A DNA stretch of 64,000 nucleotides from Thermanaeromonas toyohensis ToBE (GTDB taxonomy: Bacteria; Bacillota; DSM-521; Neomoorellales; Neomoorellaceae): NCBI RefSeq assembly GCF_900176005.1, contig NZ_LT838272.1, forward strand, positions 2,809,587 through 2,873,586, written 5' to 3'. A program made the translations under genes and the position numbers. Below, piece after piece: positions 35,555 through 44,558 of the stretch. The first letter of the stretch is position 1. The number at the start of each line of letters is the position of its first letter. Under the pieces are notes generated by a model. That model saw only the letters and a program-made list of their open reading frames with translations, was not told the origin of the DNA and made no database searches.

Positions 35555-37372
35555 ATGCTTTCTCAAGTACTGCCGACGATCCTTGATAGTATTCAGGAGG
35601 GTATTATAATTGTCAATAAATCTCACGAAATTATCGCTTTTAATAGATCTGCCACCGAAATTTTGAACATTTCTAACCTTAAAGGAGCAAAATTGTCAGA
35701 ATTATTTCCTGAACTTGTAGATTTATCCAGGAAAGAAGCTGAAGGAGAATTCTGTCTAAAAGCGAGCCAAGACAGTCCTCCCCGTTGGGTTAAGGTAACT
35801 AAAAAATCCCTTACTGAGGTAGGAGAAGAAATAACTCTTTTCATATTCCAAGATATAACTAAATTGTCACGCTTGCGCCAATGCAAACGAGAACTCCTAC
35901 GTATAAAGAAGCATTATGAATATATTCTAGACTCCCTGGAAGAAGGGGTTATAGTTACCGACCGAGAAGGTTATATTATTTACATTAATGCGGCCCAAGA
36001 GAAGCTAGATCGCGTGCATCGGAAGGATTTCCTGGGACGGCACATAACCCAAGCATATAACCTAAACGAAGAAGGTAGTCTTATCATGCAAGCTTTAAAA
36101 ACCAAAAAGCCTGTACCAGAACAACAGCAATTTTATATAACTATGCTAGGCCAAGCCGTAAATATCGTGGCCAATGCTTTCCCCCTAATGGATGAACATA
36201 ACGAAATTATTGGAGCTGTATGTATCTGCAGGGAAACTACCAAGGCTAGAGAACTAGCAGAGAAGATATTGCATCTTTTTGATAGCAATCCAATTAACTC
36301 TAAAAATATAATAGGGATGTCGCAGTACAATGTTTCCCATACCATGTCTACACGCAAGCCTTCTAATATCCGTTATCAATTCAAAGATATTATTGGAACC
36401 AGCCGCAAACTCCAAACAGCCCTTCATTGGGCTAAGATGGCAGCAGGTACAGATTCTAGTGTCTTAATCTATGGGCCCACAGGTACGGGAAAGGAGCTCT
36501 TCGCCCAGAGTATCCACAGTGCAAGCAGTCGCCACGAAGGGCCCTTTATCGGGGTGAACTGCGCAGCCCTTCCAGAGACATTATTAGAAAGCATTTTGTT
36601 TGGAACCGTAAAAGGGGCTTTCACTGGAGCAGTAGACCGTCCTGGTCTCTTTGAGCAGGCCCATGGAGGAACCCTTTTCCTGGACGAACTTAACTCTATG
36701 CCTCTGGGACTTCAGGCCAAACTACTGCGCGTGTTACAAGACGGGCGGATACGCCGGGTCGGAGGAACCCAAGAAATACCTGTATCCGTACGGATTATCA
36801 GCAGCTTAAACAGGGATCCTTTCTCTGCAGTCCAAGAAGGCCTTTTACGTGCAGACCTGTTTTACCGCTTGGGAGTAATCTTAATAGAAATACCTCCCCT
36901 TTGTGAGCGGAAAGAAGATATACCACAGCTGGTCTCTTATTTTATCAACAAATTTAATACCCTTTTGGGCCGGAAGGTCCAAGGGGTTACTTCAGAAGTC
37001 ATGGATCTGTTTTTAAGTTATGACTGGCCAGGAAATGTAAGGGAGTTAGAACATGTAATCGAGTGCTCTATGAATGTTATTGGGGATCAAACATATATAA
37101 TGCTGGAACATCTACCACCACACCTTAAGCTTAAGCTCCCGCAGGGCCGTCCTGGATCTCAATTATCGTGGAATAACTTAGAAACACGTATCCAGCTCGG
37201 CCGGGGGTCCTTGAAAAAAGAGCTTGCCCTGGCGGAGAAGGACCTAATAATGCAAATACTTAATCAAACCTCAGGAAACATATCCCAAGCTGCCCGTATC
37301 TTAGGTATTAGCCGACAAAGCCTGCAGTATCGATTAAAAAAGTTTGCTTGTCAATCTAAAAACTCAAACTAA
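35555..37372 (+). CDS. Sigma-54-dependent activator (PAS-PAS-AAA+-Fis)
   Basis: A 605-residue enhancer-binding protein. Two PAS domains (about residues 5-105 and 120-230) form the sensory part; there is no receiver domain. The AAA+ domain (about 275-505) has Walker A GPTGTGKE (307-314), the sigma-54 contact loop GAFTGA (354-359) and Walker B LFLDEL. The C-terminal Fis-type HTH reads NISQAARILGISRQSLQYRLKK. RBS AGGGGGCGG precedes ATG 35555. It is divergent from the third MttB gene and flanked by three sigma-54 promoters with shared dyads, so it is very likely their activator. It senses a small ligand or redox state through PAS, identity unknown. The stop overlaps the convergent GlcF-like gene by four bases. 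Confidence 0.95.
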   Translation: MLSQVLPTILDSIQEGIIIVNKSHEIIAFNRSATEILNISNLKGAKLSELFPELVDLSRKEAEGEFCLKASQDSPPRWVKVTKKSLTEVGEEITLFIFQDITKLSRLRQCKRELLRIKKHYEYILDSLEEGVIVTDREGYIIYINAAQEKLDRVHRKDFLGRHITQAYNLNEEGSLIMQALKTKKPVPEQQQFYITMLGQAVNIVANAFPLMDEHNEIIGAVCICRETTKARELAEKILHLFDSNPINSKNIIGMSQYNVSHTMSTRKPSNIRYQFKDIIGTSRKLQTALHWAKMAAGTDSSVLIYGPTGTGKELFAQSIHSASSRHEGPFIGVNCAALPETLLESILFGTVKGAFTGAVDRPGLFEQAHGGTLFLDELNSMPLGLQAKLLRVLQDGRIRRVGGTQEIPVSVRIISSLNRDPFSAVQEGLLRADLFYRLGVILIEIPPLCERKEDIPQLVSYFINKFNTLLGRKVQGVTSEVMDLFLSYDWPGNVRELEHVIECSMNVIGDQTYIMLEHLPPHLKLKLPQGRPGSQLSWNNLETRIQLGRGSLKKELALAEKDLIMQILNQTSGNISQAARILGISRQSLQYRLKKFACQSKNSN

Positions 37373-38679
37373 TATTCTCCTATTACCTCAATAATATGTT
37401 TTGCCTCGACCTTAAGGCCTGCTTTCCTTAAAGCATAGGAGATTTGCATAAGGCAGGCTGGACAACTAGTAACTACTACTTCTGCTCCACTAGCTTGAAT
37501 AGCTTGGACCTTTGATGTTGCCAGTTGTTGCGCGATATCAGGGTGGGTAAGCCAATAGGAACCCGCTGCTCCACAACACCGGTCAGCTCCTGGCATTTCT
37601 CTAAACTCTAATTGAGATACGACCTGTAAAAGCAGCCTCGGTTCTTTACTTACTCCCAGGGCCTTCTTAAGGTGACACGGATCGTGGTAAGTTACAATTC
37701 TCTTAGTTTGGCCAACTCCGTGGCTAGATAATTTGCTCTTTAATTCTTCCACCAGCTCTGCCTTGGTTACAATAAACTGGGAAATATCCTGTACGCGACT
37801 AGCTAGCTCTTTAGCCTCTTTTATCCTTATCCAGCGGGCATACTCTTTCCAAACCGCCCCACAGGAGGCGCAATCAACTATAATGGCTTCATAATTGCCC
37901 TGCTTAAAGGAGAAAATGTTCTGGGTAGCTAGCCTGTGAAAAAGATCTAAATATCCATAGGCCAGGGCTGGAGCACCACAACAGACCTGCTCTGGAAGAT
38001 GAACTTCGTAGCCTAAAGAAGTAAGTAAGTTAATAACCCTTTGCCCCAGGCTAGGGAAAATAAAACCGCTCATACATCCGGTAAAATAAGCCACCACACC
38101 CCGGGGCCGGGAGGTCGGAAAAGGTGGGATTATTTGCGAAGGGTAAGAAGTCCTTAAGGGCCTTCCGGGAGGGGTAGATAATAACTGGGTAAAACGATCC
38201 AGGGAATCTACAAAGGAGAAAGGAGCAGGCAGAAGGGATCCTATCCGCATAAAACCTAAGAACCTAGAAACCCTAGCCAGGTTAGCTAAATACCCCAGCC
38301 TCTTAGGGTAAGGCAAGAGGTTTTTTAAGACTATGGCTGTTATATCTGGCGCCTTTTCCGCAGCTATTTTATTCCTTACTACGCTCACAATAGTCGAAGT
38401 ATCTACGCCGTTTGGGCAGCGGGCAGTACAGGTCTTACAAAGAAGACAATGGGAAAAAAGTTCCGTGAGCCTCCTTGAAGCTTTCAACTCCCCGGCTAGG
38501 TAGGAACGGGCGAGCCTTATAAGTCCGCGCGCTACAAAAGGCTCGTGGTGTTTAACCTCAAAAACAGGACAATGGGCCCGGCAGGTACCACATTTGGAAC
38601 AACGCTCGATCTCCTCCTTTACTTGCTCCAACATATCTGCCATGTCTGGTACGTTTGCCATCTCTCTAGCGTTCAGCAC
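37369..38679 (-). CDS. GlcF-type Fe-S oxidoreductase subunit
   Basis: A 436-residue protein with two N-terminal [4Fe-4S] motifs (CSKCGTCRAHCP and CLLCKTCTARCP) and two CCG domains (CCGAPA...CASCG and CCGAAGSYW...CPACL). Together with the FAD subunit encoded 21 bases upstream it forms a glycolate- or D-lactate-oxidase-type complex; the FAD subunit oxidises the 2-hydroxy acid and this subunit passes the electrons on, as in the GlcDEF and lactate dehydrogenase-Etf systems. Its 3' end overlaps the activator gene on the other strand. Confidence 0.9.
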   Translation of the reverse strand: MLNAREMANVPDMADMLEQVKEEIERCSKCGTCRAHCPVFEVKHHEPFVARGLIRLARSYLAGELKASRRLTELFSHCLLCKTCTARCPNGVDTSTIVSVVRNKIAAEKAPDITAIVLKNLLPYPKRLGYLANLARVSRFLGFMRIGSLLPAPFSFVDSLDRFTQLLSTPPGRPLRTSYPSQIIPPFPTSRPRGVVAYFTGCMSGFIFPSLGQRVINLLTSLGYEVHLPEQVCCGAPALAYGYLDLFHRLATQNIFSFKQGNYEAIIVDCASCGAVWKEYARWIRIKEAKELASRVQDISQFIVTKAELVEELKSKLSSHGVGQTKRIVTYHDPCHLKKALGVSKEPRLLLQVVSQLEFREMPGADRCCGAAGSYWLTHPDIAQQLATSKVQAIQASGAEVVVTSCPACLMQISYALRKAGLKVEAKHIIEVIGEY

Positions 38680-38700
38680 CGTTCTTCTGCTCCCACTTCT

Positions 38701-40107
38701 TTATGTTTTTACAAGCTCCTGGCTTCGTTCAATGAAAATCTTCCCTGGATTTAGAATACCTTTAGGATCTAGGCTCTGTTTTATCTTTTTCATGGCTATC
38801 CATCCTCCCGAGCCCAGATCAGATAACAAAAAGGGAGCCTTAAGCACTCCGATACCATGTTCCCCAGAAAGGGTTCCTCCCAGCTCTAGGGCCGCGTTCA
38901 GAATCTCGGCTATGGCCTGCTCCACCCTCCGCATTTCCCCCTGATCCCGGCGGTCACAGGCGATGTTAGGATGTAGGTTACCGTCACCAGCGTGACCGAA
39001 AATCACCAGATCAATATTGTATTTCTGCCGGATCTCCCCTAGCCTCCGAATCATGGTTGGGATTTGGCTGCGCGGTACAGTTACGTCCTCAGAAATTTTG
39101 GTAGGCTTTATTTTGGCTATGGCTGGGGATACAGCACGCCGGGCCTTCCATAATTTATCAGCTTCCTCGGGATTTTTAGCTAAAGTTACCTCTGCTCCCT
39201 GGCGTGTTAAAAGGGTATGGATCTCCTCTGCTTCCCGTTCGGCCTGCTCCTTTTGACCATCGGTCTCTATAAGTAGCACAGCAGCAGCGTCCAAGGGCAA
39301 ACCACAAGGGCTAAACTTTTCTACTAAAGCTATCGAGATCTGATCCATGATTTCTAAAGTTCGAGGCACTATCCCAGAAGTTAAAATAGCGGTCACAGCC
39401 TCGCCAGCCTGGGCCAGATCTTTAAAAACGGCCAGAAGGGTTCTTACAGTAGATGGTAAAGGTAAAAGACGTACAATAATTTCGGTAATAACCCCTAGGG
39501 TCCCTTCCGAACCTGTGAATAAGCGGGTTAAATCATACCCTGTAGCGTTTTTTATAGTACGACCTCCTGTACGGATCACACTTCCATCAGCCAGGACTAC
39601 TTCCAGCCCTAGGACGTAATCCCGGGTAACACCATATTTCAGGCCCCGAGGCCCGCCAGCGCCTGTAGCCACGTTACCCCCTATAGTGCAAAACTCGGAG
39701 CTACTCGGATCTGGGGGATAAAAAAGACCACACGCCTCTGCTGCCCGGTGAAGGTGGGCGGTAACTACTCCAGGAGCAACCACGGCCAGCATATCCTCAC
39801 GGTGGATTTTGCGGATCTCCCTCATTTCCGTCATTACCAATGCTATACCACCTCCTAATGGGACCGAGCCGCCGCTTAGCCCCGTCCCGGCCCCACGGGG
39901 GTGGATGGGGATTCCTTCCCGGTGGGCTAACTCTAAAATACGGGCCACCTCTTCTGTAGAAGCTGGTTTCACCACTACATCCGGCAAGTGCTCTACAAAG
40001 GTAGCATCATAGGCATAACATAGACGATCTTCCAGGTTCGTGAATACACGATCCCGGCCTACTATTTTAGCTAGTTCTTTGGCTATTTTAGGTACTTGTG
40101 TCATCAT
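38701..40107 (-). CDS. FAD-linked 2-hydroxyacid dehydrogenase, GlcD type
   Basis: A roughly 468-residue flavoprotein of the VAO family. FAD motifs PRGAGTGLSGGSVPLGGG and CTIGGNVATGAGGPRGLKYG and the C-terminal HAGDGNLHPN plus GEHGIGVLK are clear. Start is put at the ATG pair 40107/40104, which follows GCGGGGGT; a TTG at 40137 extends the frame but lacks an RBS. It acts on glycolate, D-lactate or a similar acid with the downstream Fe-S subunit. Confidence 0.92.
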   Translation of the reverse strand: MMTQVPKIAKELAKIVGRDRVFTNLEDRLCYAYDATFVEHLPDVVVKPASTEEVARILELAHREGIPIHPRGAGTGLSGGSVPLGGGIALVMTEMREIRKIHREDMLAVVAPGVVTAHLHRAAEACGLFYPPDPSSSEFCTIGGNVATGAGGPRGLKYGVTRDYVLGLEVVLADGSVIRTGGRTIKNATGYDLTRLFTGSEGTLGVITEIIVRLLPLPSTVRTLLAVFKDLAQAGEAVTAILTSGIVPRTLEIMDQISIALVEKFSPCGLPLDAAAVLLIETDGQKEQAEREAEEIHTLLTRQGAEVTLAKNPEEADKLWKARRAVSPAIAKIKPTKISEDVTVPRSQIPTMIRRLGEIRQKYNIDLVIFGHAGDGNLHPNIACDRRDQGEMRRVEQAIAEILNAALELGGTLSGEHGIGVLKAPFLLSDLGSGGWIAMKKIKQSLDPKGILNPGKIFIERSQELVKT

Positions 40108-40219
40108 CGACCCCCGCAAATTTACTTTATCGAACAAAATACAAATTCTCGAAGGAAGGAGAGTTTCCTACCGCCTAGCAGGCAGGGATTCGCCTTCGTA
40201 AGCAGAAATTTTATATATT

Positions 40220-40765
40220 ATGAAGAAGGAACAGCTAGAAGATTTAATGCGCCGCTTTGGTGACAAAGTCCTACACCTGGCCTATTCTTACTTGGGCGAC
40301 CGGTATCTGGCGGAAGACGTGGCCCAGGAGGTTTTTGTCCGTGTTTTCTTAAGCCTGGATCAATTCCAGGGCAGGAGCTCCCTATTTACTTGGATTTATC
40401 AAATAACCGTGAATTTATGCCGTGACTATCTGCGCTCCCAGAAACGTTGCCGCTTGCAACCCTCCTTTGAGATGCCTCGTTTTGCCGTAAACGTGGAGGA
40501 TGCAGTTTTAGCCGAGATAGAATACCAAGAGCTTTGGCAGGCTATTTTTAATCTACCTGTAGCCTACCGGGAAGTGATCTGGCTCCACTACTATGACCAG
40601 CTGGAGCTCAAAGAAATCGCTCATATCCTGGGTATATCCCTGTCAGCAGTAAAAATACGGTTGTACCGTGCACGCCAGCACCTCTACAAAGTTTTACAAG
40701 AAGGTGAAAACTGTAATGAAGTCTCGCGGGCGGCTGGACAAATTGCTAGCCAACCTGCCCGCTAA
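40220..40765 (+). CDS. ECF-type RNA polymerase sigma factor
   Basis: A 181-residue sigma-70 family protein with region 2 (LAYSYLGDRYLAEDVAQEVFVRVFLSLDQF...LFTWIYQITVNLCRDYLRS) and region 4 (LPVAYREVIWLHYYDQLELKEIAHILGISLSAVKIRLYRARQHL written here in two motifs). No good RBS precedes ATG 40220; an ATG at 40247 is an alternative but would trim region 2. The gene downstream overlaps it by 50 bases and encodes a one-helix membrane protein, the usual position of an anti-sigma factor. Confidence 0.92.
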   Translation: MKKEQLEDLMRRFGDKVLHLAYSYLGDRYLAEDVAQEVFVRVFLSLDQFQGRSSLFTWIYQITVNLCRDYLRSQKRCRLQPSFEMPRFAVNVEDAVLAEIEYQELWQAIFNLPVAYREVIWLHYYDQLELKEIAHILGISLSAVKIRLYRARQHLYKVLQEGENCNEVSRAAGQIASQPAR

Positions 40766-41285
40766 CCTGCCACCCCAACTGATGGGCTTAAGATTTTCTC
40801 CCGCCTTGCGGGAACGGGTTCAAAAGCGGGTAGCCCAATTGATGGATGACCAGGCCGTAAAAGTAACCTTCCCTCTTAAGAAAGATAGGCGAGGGGTACT
40901 GATAGCGGTAGCCATGGCTGTTTTTTTCTTCGCAATACTGAGCTCGCGTTGGATCCTATTTTCAAGAGGTCCCACCCTGGTAGCTGAACCAATAAGCTCC
41001 AACCTAAAAGTGGAAGAAGCAGCTTGGCTTAAGGAACCCTTAAGACGGACGAGACTTCCAACCCCAGCATCCCATGTTCCCATAGTTACCGGCGAAGATA
41101 CCGTCATCATCCCCTTGGAAGTCCTACCCCTACCCCATGGTCAAGGAGCTATAATTTGGATAGTATACCAGCAAGGAACTGAGCAGCATTACTATTATTT
41201 ACTGCTCCATTTTGAGGAAGGAAAAGCCCAGCCGATAAGTTTTGAGCGAGGTGTAACCTCTAAGGGGGTTAGTACGTCTAATTAA
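40716..41285 (+). CDS. Membrane protein, probable anti-sigma factor
   Basis: A 189-residue protein; start ATG 40716 has AAGGTG ten bases upstream. A cytoplasmic N-terminal part (about 60 residues, LDKLLANLPANLPPQL) is followed by one membrane helix (GVLIAVAMAVFFFAILSS) and an external domain of about 105 residues. The zinc-binding His-x3-Cys-x2-Cys motif of common anti-sigma factors is absent, so the assignment rests on gene position and topology. Confidence 0.65.
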   Translation: MKSRGRLDKLLANLPANLPPQLMGLRFSPALRERVQKRVAQLMDDQAVKVTFPLKKDRRGVLIAVAMAVFFFAILSSRWILFSRGPTLVAEPISSNLKVEEAAWLKEPLRRTRLPTPASHVPIVTGEDTVIIPLEVLPLPHGQGAIIWIVYQQGTEQHYYYLLLHFEEGKAQPISFERGVTSKGVSTSN

Positions 41286-41355
41286 ATGGGATATCTTAAA
41301 GATAGAAATGTTAAATTAAAGTTAGTTAAGAACGATAAGAACGAGGTGAAAAGGA

Positions 41356-42531
41356 ATGAGTAAAATGCCAATTCGGTCGATAAGCCGTATAACTGTTTTT
41401 TTCTATGTATTATCCTTACTCACCTTTATCCTAGTACTACCGGCAGCCGAAGCTGGCGGCCTCCTCCTTTCTACTGCCTTCCCAGGGATCGAGGTGCGGC
41501 CAGGGGAAACGGTAACCTTTCCCCTAGAAATACGCAATTATGGGGAACCGCAAAAGGTGGACCTGCAAGTGGTCTCGGGACCCAAAGGATGGTCCACCAG
41601 TTTTAAGGGCGGTGGAATGATTGTTAACCAAGTCTTTGCTACTGATAAGGAACCCGCTAAAGTGGACTTCCAGGTGGAGGTGCCACAAGAGGCTAAGCCC
41701 GGCAATTATAGCTTCGTTATTCAGGCTAGCGGCCCGGGAGGTAGTTCTTCCTTGTCCCTAAAGCTTTTGATTAAGGAAACTCCCAGCGGTAACGATAAGA
41801 TGACTACCCAGTATCCGGTGTTGAGCGGCACCAGCACCACCACCTTCCAGTTCCGCGTAGACCTTACCAACAACGGTGCCCAGGAGAAATCCTATAGTTT
41901 AAATGCCCAGGCTCCTCCCGGCTGGCAAGTTACCTTCAGCCCTGCCTATGAAAGCAAACAGATTGCAAGCTTAAGCTTAAAGCCCGGGCAAAGCCAAGGC
42001 CTGGACGTAACTGTAAAACCTCCGCAAGGTGTCAAAGCCGGCACTTATAACATTCCTATTGAGGCAGTATCCGGTAATAGCAAGGCTGGGGTAGTACTCA
42101 AGGTGGTTATTACCGGCACGTACAGCTTGGAAATAACTACTCCTACTGAACGTTTCAATGCTGAGGCCACAGCTGGTGTAGAAAGCCCGGTAACCTTAAT
42201 AATTAAAAACACTGGTAGCTCCGATATACAAAACGTTACCTTTTCCGCTACTCCTCCTACCAACTGGGCAGTAACCTTTAAGCCGGATACCATTGACGTG
42301 CTCCCGGCGGGAGAAAGCCGTCAGGTTACTGCTTTCATTAAGCCTTCCAAGGAAGCTATAGCCGGAGATTACGTAGTTAATATTACGGCCAACTCTCCAG
42401 CGGCCAGTACTACAGCTACCTTTAGAATTAGCGTAAAAACTTCCACCCTCTGGGGAGTAGTAGGGGTGCTCCTAGTTTTAGGCGTTATAGGTGGCGTGGC
42501 CTGGACTTTCCACAAATATGGGCGGAGGTAA
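41356..42531 (+). CDS. Exported NEW3-domain protein with C-terminal anchor
   Basis: A 391-residue protein with a signal peptide (about residues 1-32, ending AAEAGG), three beta-sandwich repeats of the NPCBM-associated NEW3 type (for example PGETVTFPLEIRNYG, TTTFQFRVDLTNNG and ESPVTLIIKNTGSSDIQNVTF) and a C-terminal membrane helix. It is exposed on the outer face. It is directly followed by an ABC ATPase and permease, a combination seen in other Firmicutes whose substrate is not known. RBS GAGGTGAAAAGG. Confidence 0.85.
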   Translation: MSKMPIRSISRITVFFYVLSLLTFILVLPAAEAGGLLLSTAFPGIEVRPGETVTFPLEIRNYGEPQKVDLQVVSGPKGWSTSFKGGGMIVNQVFATDKEPAKVDFQVEVPQEAKPGNYSFVIQASGPGGSSSLSLKLLIKETPSGNDKMTTQYPVLSGTSTTTFQFRVDLTNNGAQEKSYSLNAQAPPGWQVTFSPAYESKQIASLSLKPGQSQGLDVTVKPPQGVKAGTYNIPIEAVSGNSKAGVVLKVVITGTYSLEITTPTERFNAEATAGVESPVTLIIKNTGSSDIQNVTFSATPPTNWAVTFKPDTIDVLPAGESRQVTAFIKPSKEAIAGDYVVNITANSPAASTTATFRISVKTSTLWGVVGVLLVLGVIGGVAWTFHKYGRR

Positions 42532-42534
42532 ACT

Positions 42535-43491
42535 ATGGGTACCCGTTCGCCTATTATAATTACAGAAAATCTAACTAAACACTATGGCTCAGTGGTAGCC
42601 GTTCAGGATCTTAACCTGAAGATTTACGAAGGTGAGATCTTCGGTCTTTTGGGCCCTAATGGTGCAGGAAAGACCACCACTATCTTGATGCTTCTTGGTC
42701 TTACTGAACCTACCGCCGGCCGGGCCCTCGTGGCCGGCTTAGACCCTACTCGCAACGCCTTAGCGGTCAAGCGCCTGGTAGGTTATTTGCCTGACAATGT
42801 GGGTTTTTACGATGATTTAACGGCCAAAGAAAACCTACTGTATACCGGGCGCTTAAACCAGATCCCTGAAACTGAATTAGAACATCGCGTAAAAGCCGCA
42901 CTAGAGCAGGTAGGGCTAGCGGACCATGGTGACCGCAAGGTGAGGGAATTCTCTCGAGGAATGCGCCAACGGTTAGGAATCGCCGACTTGATAGTTAAAG
43001 ATCCTCGCATATTTATCCTGGACGAACCGACCCTGGGGATAGATCCCGAGGGCGTACGCGAGCTTCTAGCCTTAATTGTCCGCTTATCCCGAGAAAAGGG
43101 GAAGACCATCCTTATATCCTCCCATCTCTTGCACCAGATCCAGCAGATCTGCGACCGGGTAGGTATCTTTGTGGCGGGCAGGCTCCTGGCAGTAGGCCCC
43201 CTGGAAAGCCTGGGCCGGCAAGTCATGGCTGGGAAACCCCTGGAGATCGAACTCCAGGTGGAACCCTTTAACCACGGACTTCTGGAAGTTTTCCGGTCCT
43301 TAGAAGGTGTAGAGCAAGTAGAAACCCAGGGACCATATATACGCTTGCGCTGCGTTAAAGGCCAAGACGTACGGCCCCAGTTAACCTGGCTCCTGGCGGA
43401 AAGAAAGGTTTCTATCCTCCACTTGCGGGCACGGGGTCATGACCTGGATGACATTTACTTAGAATACTTTCAGGGCGAGGGAAGGGTATGA
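42535..43491 (+). CDS. ABC transporter ATP-binding protein
   Basis: A 318-residue ATPase of the CcmA/NosF exporter class: Walker A GPNGAGKTTT, signature FSRGMRQRLG, Walker B FILDEPTLGID, and a long C-terminal regulatory domain. It starts three bases after the NEW3 gene and overlaps the permease gene by four bases (ATGA), so the three are one unit. Confidence 0.95.
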   Translation: MGTRSPIIITENLTKHYGSVVAVQDLNLKIYEGEIFGLLGPNGAGKTTTILMLLGLTEPTAGRALVAGLDPTRNALAVKRLVGYLPDNVGFYDDLTAKENLLYTGRLNQIPETELEHRVKAALEQVGLADHGDRKVREFSRGMRQRLGIADLIVKDPRIFILDEPTLGIDPEGVRELLALIVRLSREKGKTILISSHLLHQIQQICDRVGIFVAGRLLAVGPLESLGRQVMAGKPLEIELQVEPFNHGLLEVFRSLEGVEQVETQGPYIRLRCVKGQDVRPQLTWLLAERKVSILHLRARGHDLDDIYLEYFQGEGRV

Positions 43492-44492
43492 AGGATTGGC
43501 AGGTCAAACTCAAGGAATTTATCAATTGGTGGCGTGAAGCTTTCCGTAGCAGTGGCGGCTTAAAGGTAATATTCTTCAAAGAACTGGCCGATAACTTAAG
43601 CAGCACCCGCATGGGCATCCTCTTCTCCCTGGTAGCGGTAGCTTGCCTCTCCGCTCTGTATGTGGCTGCCCAAAGCATCCGCCAGTCGGTAGGCCAGGAA
43701 GGCTCCGCTTTTGTTTTCCTACGCCTTTTTACCACCAGCGGAGGATCCTTGCCCCCCTTTATCTCCTTTCTTTCCTTTTTAGGGCCCCTGCTGGGTCTAG
43801 CATTGGGGTTCGATGCTATAAACGGAGAATACAATAAGCGCACTTTAAGCAGGCTTTTGGCCCAGCCCATCTACCGGGATGATGTGATAAACGGTAAGTT
43901 TCTGGCGGGTATAGCCGTATTGGCTATTATGATCGCTGCCTTGGGGCTGCTAGTAGCCGGGCTGGGTTTGGTATTTATCGGTGTCCCCCCCAGGGGTGAA
44001 GAGATAGGACGTATTTTGGCTTACCTCATGGTGAGCATAATTTATGTGGCCTTTTGGTTAAGTATATCCCTGCTCTTTTCTTTGCTTTTCCGCCAGGCGG
44101 CTACCTCGGCACTGGCAGGGATAGCTGTGTGGCTGTTCTGTGCTATATTTGCTCCCATGCTAGCCGGTATTATCGCCGATGGCCTTTTCCCTGCAGGTGA
44201 GAACGCCCCAGCGGAGCTTATCTTACGTAACGCTGTCTGGAAGCAAAATCTTAGCCGTCTTTCGCCTACCACCCTCTATGATGAAGCCACCTTATATCTG
44301 CTTAATCCCGGTGTACGCACCTTGGGACCGGTGCTTATTCAACAGGTGATCGGCGCCATCCCCGGGTTCCTTCCTTTAAGTCAAAGTTTGCTCCTTATAT
44401 GGCCCCACCTGGTAGGGCTTATAGCAGGAACCCTCATCATTTTCGCCCTTGCTTATTATTACTTCATGCGGCAGGAAATACGGACCAGTTAA
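43488..44492 (+). CDS. ABC-2 type permease
   Basis: A 334-residue membrane protein with about six hydrophobic helices, of the NosY/ABC-2 type (FFKELADNLSSTRMG at the N terminus; LGLALGFDAINGEYNKRTLSRLLAQP). It pairs with the upstream ATPase. Export substrate is unknown; the NEW3 protein may be a cell-surface partner. Confidence 0.9.
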   Translation: MKDWQVKLKEFINWWREAFRSSGGLKVIFFKELADNLSSTRMGILFSLVAVACLSALYVAAQSIRQSVGQEGSAFVFLRLFTTSGGSLPPFISFLSFLGPLLGLALGFDAINGEYNKRTLSRLLAQPIYRDDVINGKFLAGIAVLAIMIAALGLLVAGLGLVFIGVPPRGEEIGRILAYLMVSIIYVAFWLSISLLFSLLFRQAATSALAGIAVWLFCAIFAPMLAGIIADGLFPAGENAPAELILRNAVWKQNLSRLSPTTLYDEATLYLLNPGVRTLGPVLIQQVIGAIPGFLPLSQSLLLIWPHLVGLIAGTLIIFALAYYYFMRQEIRTS

Positions 44493-44558
44493 GCTTAAGA
44501 AAGGCCCGGCCTTCCTGAAAAGGGGTTAGAAACCGTAGCAAGCCTCCGACTCATGAGT

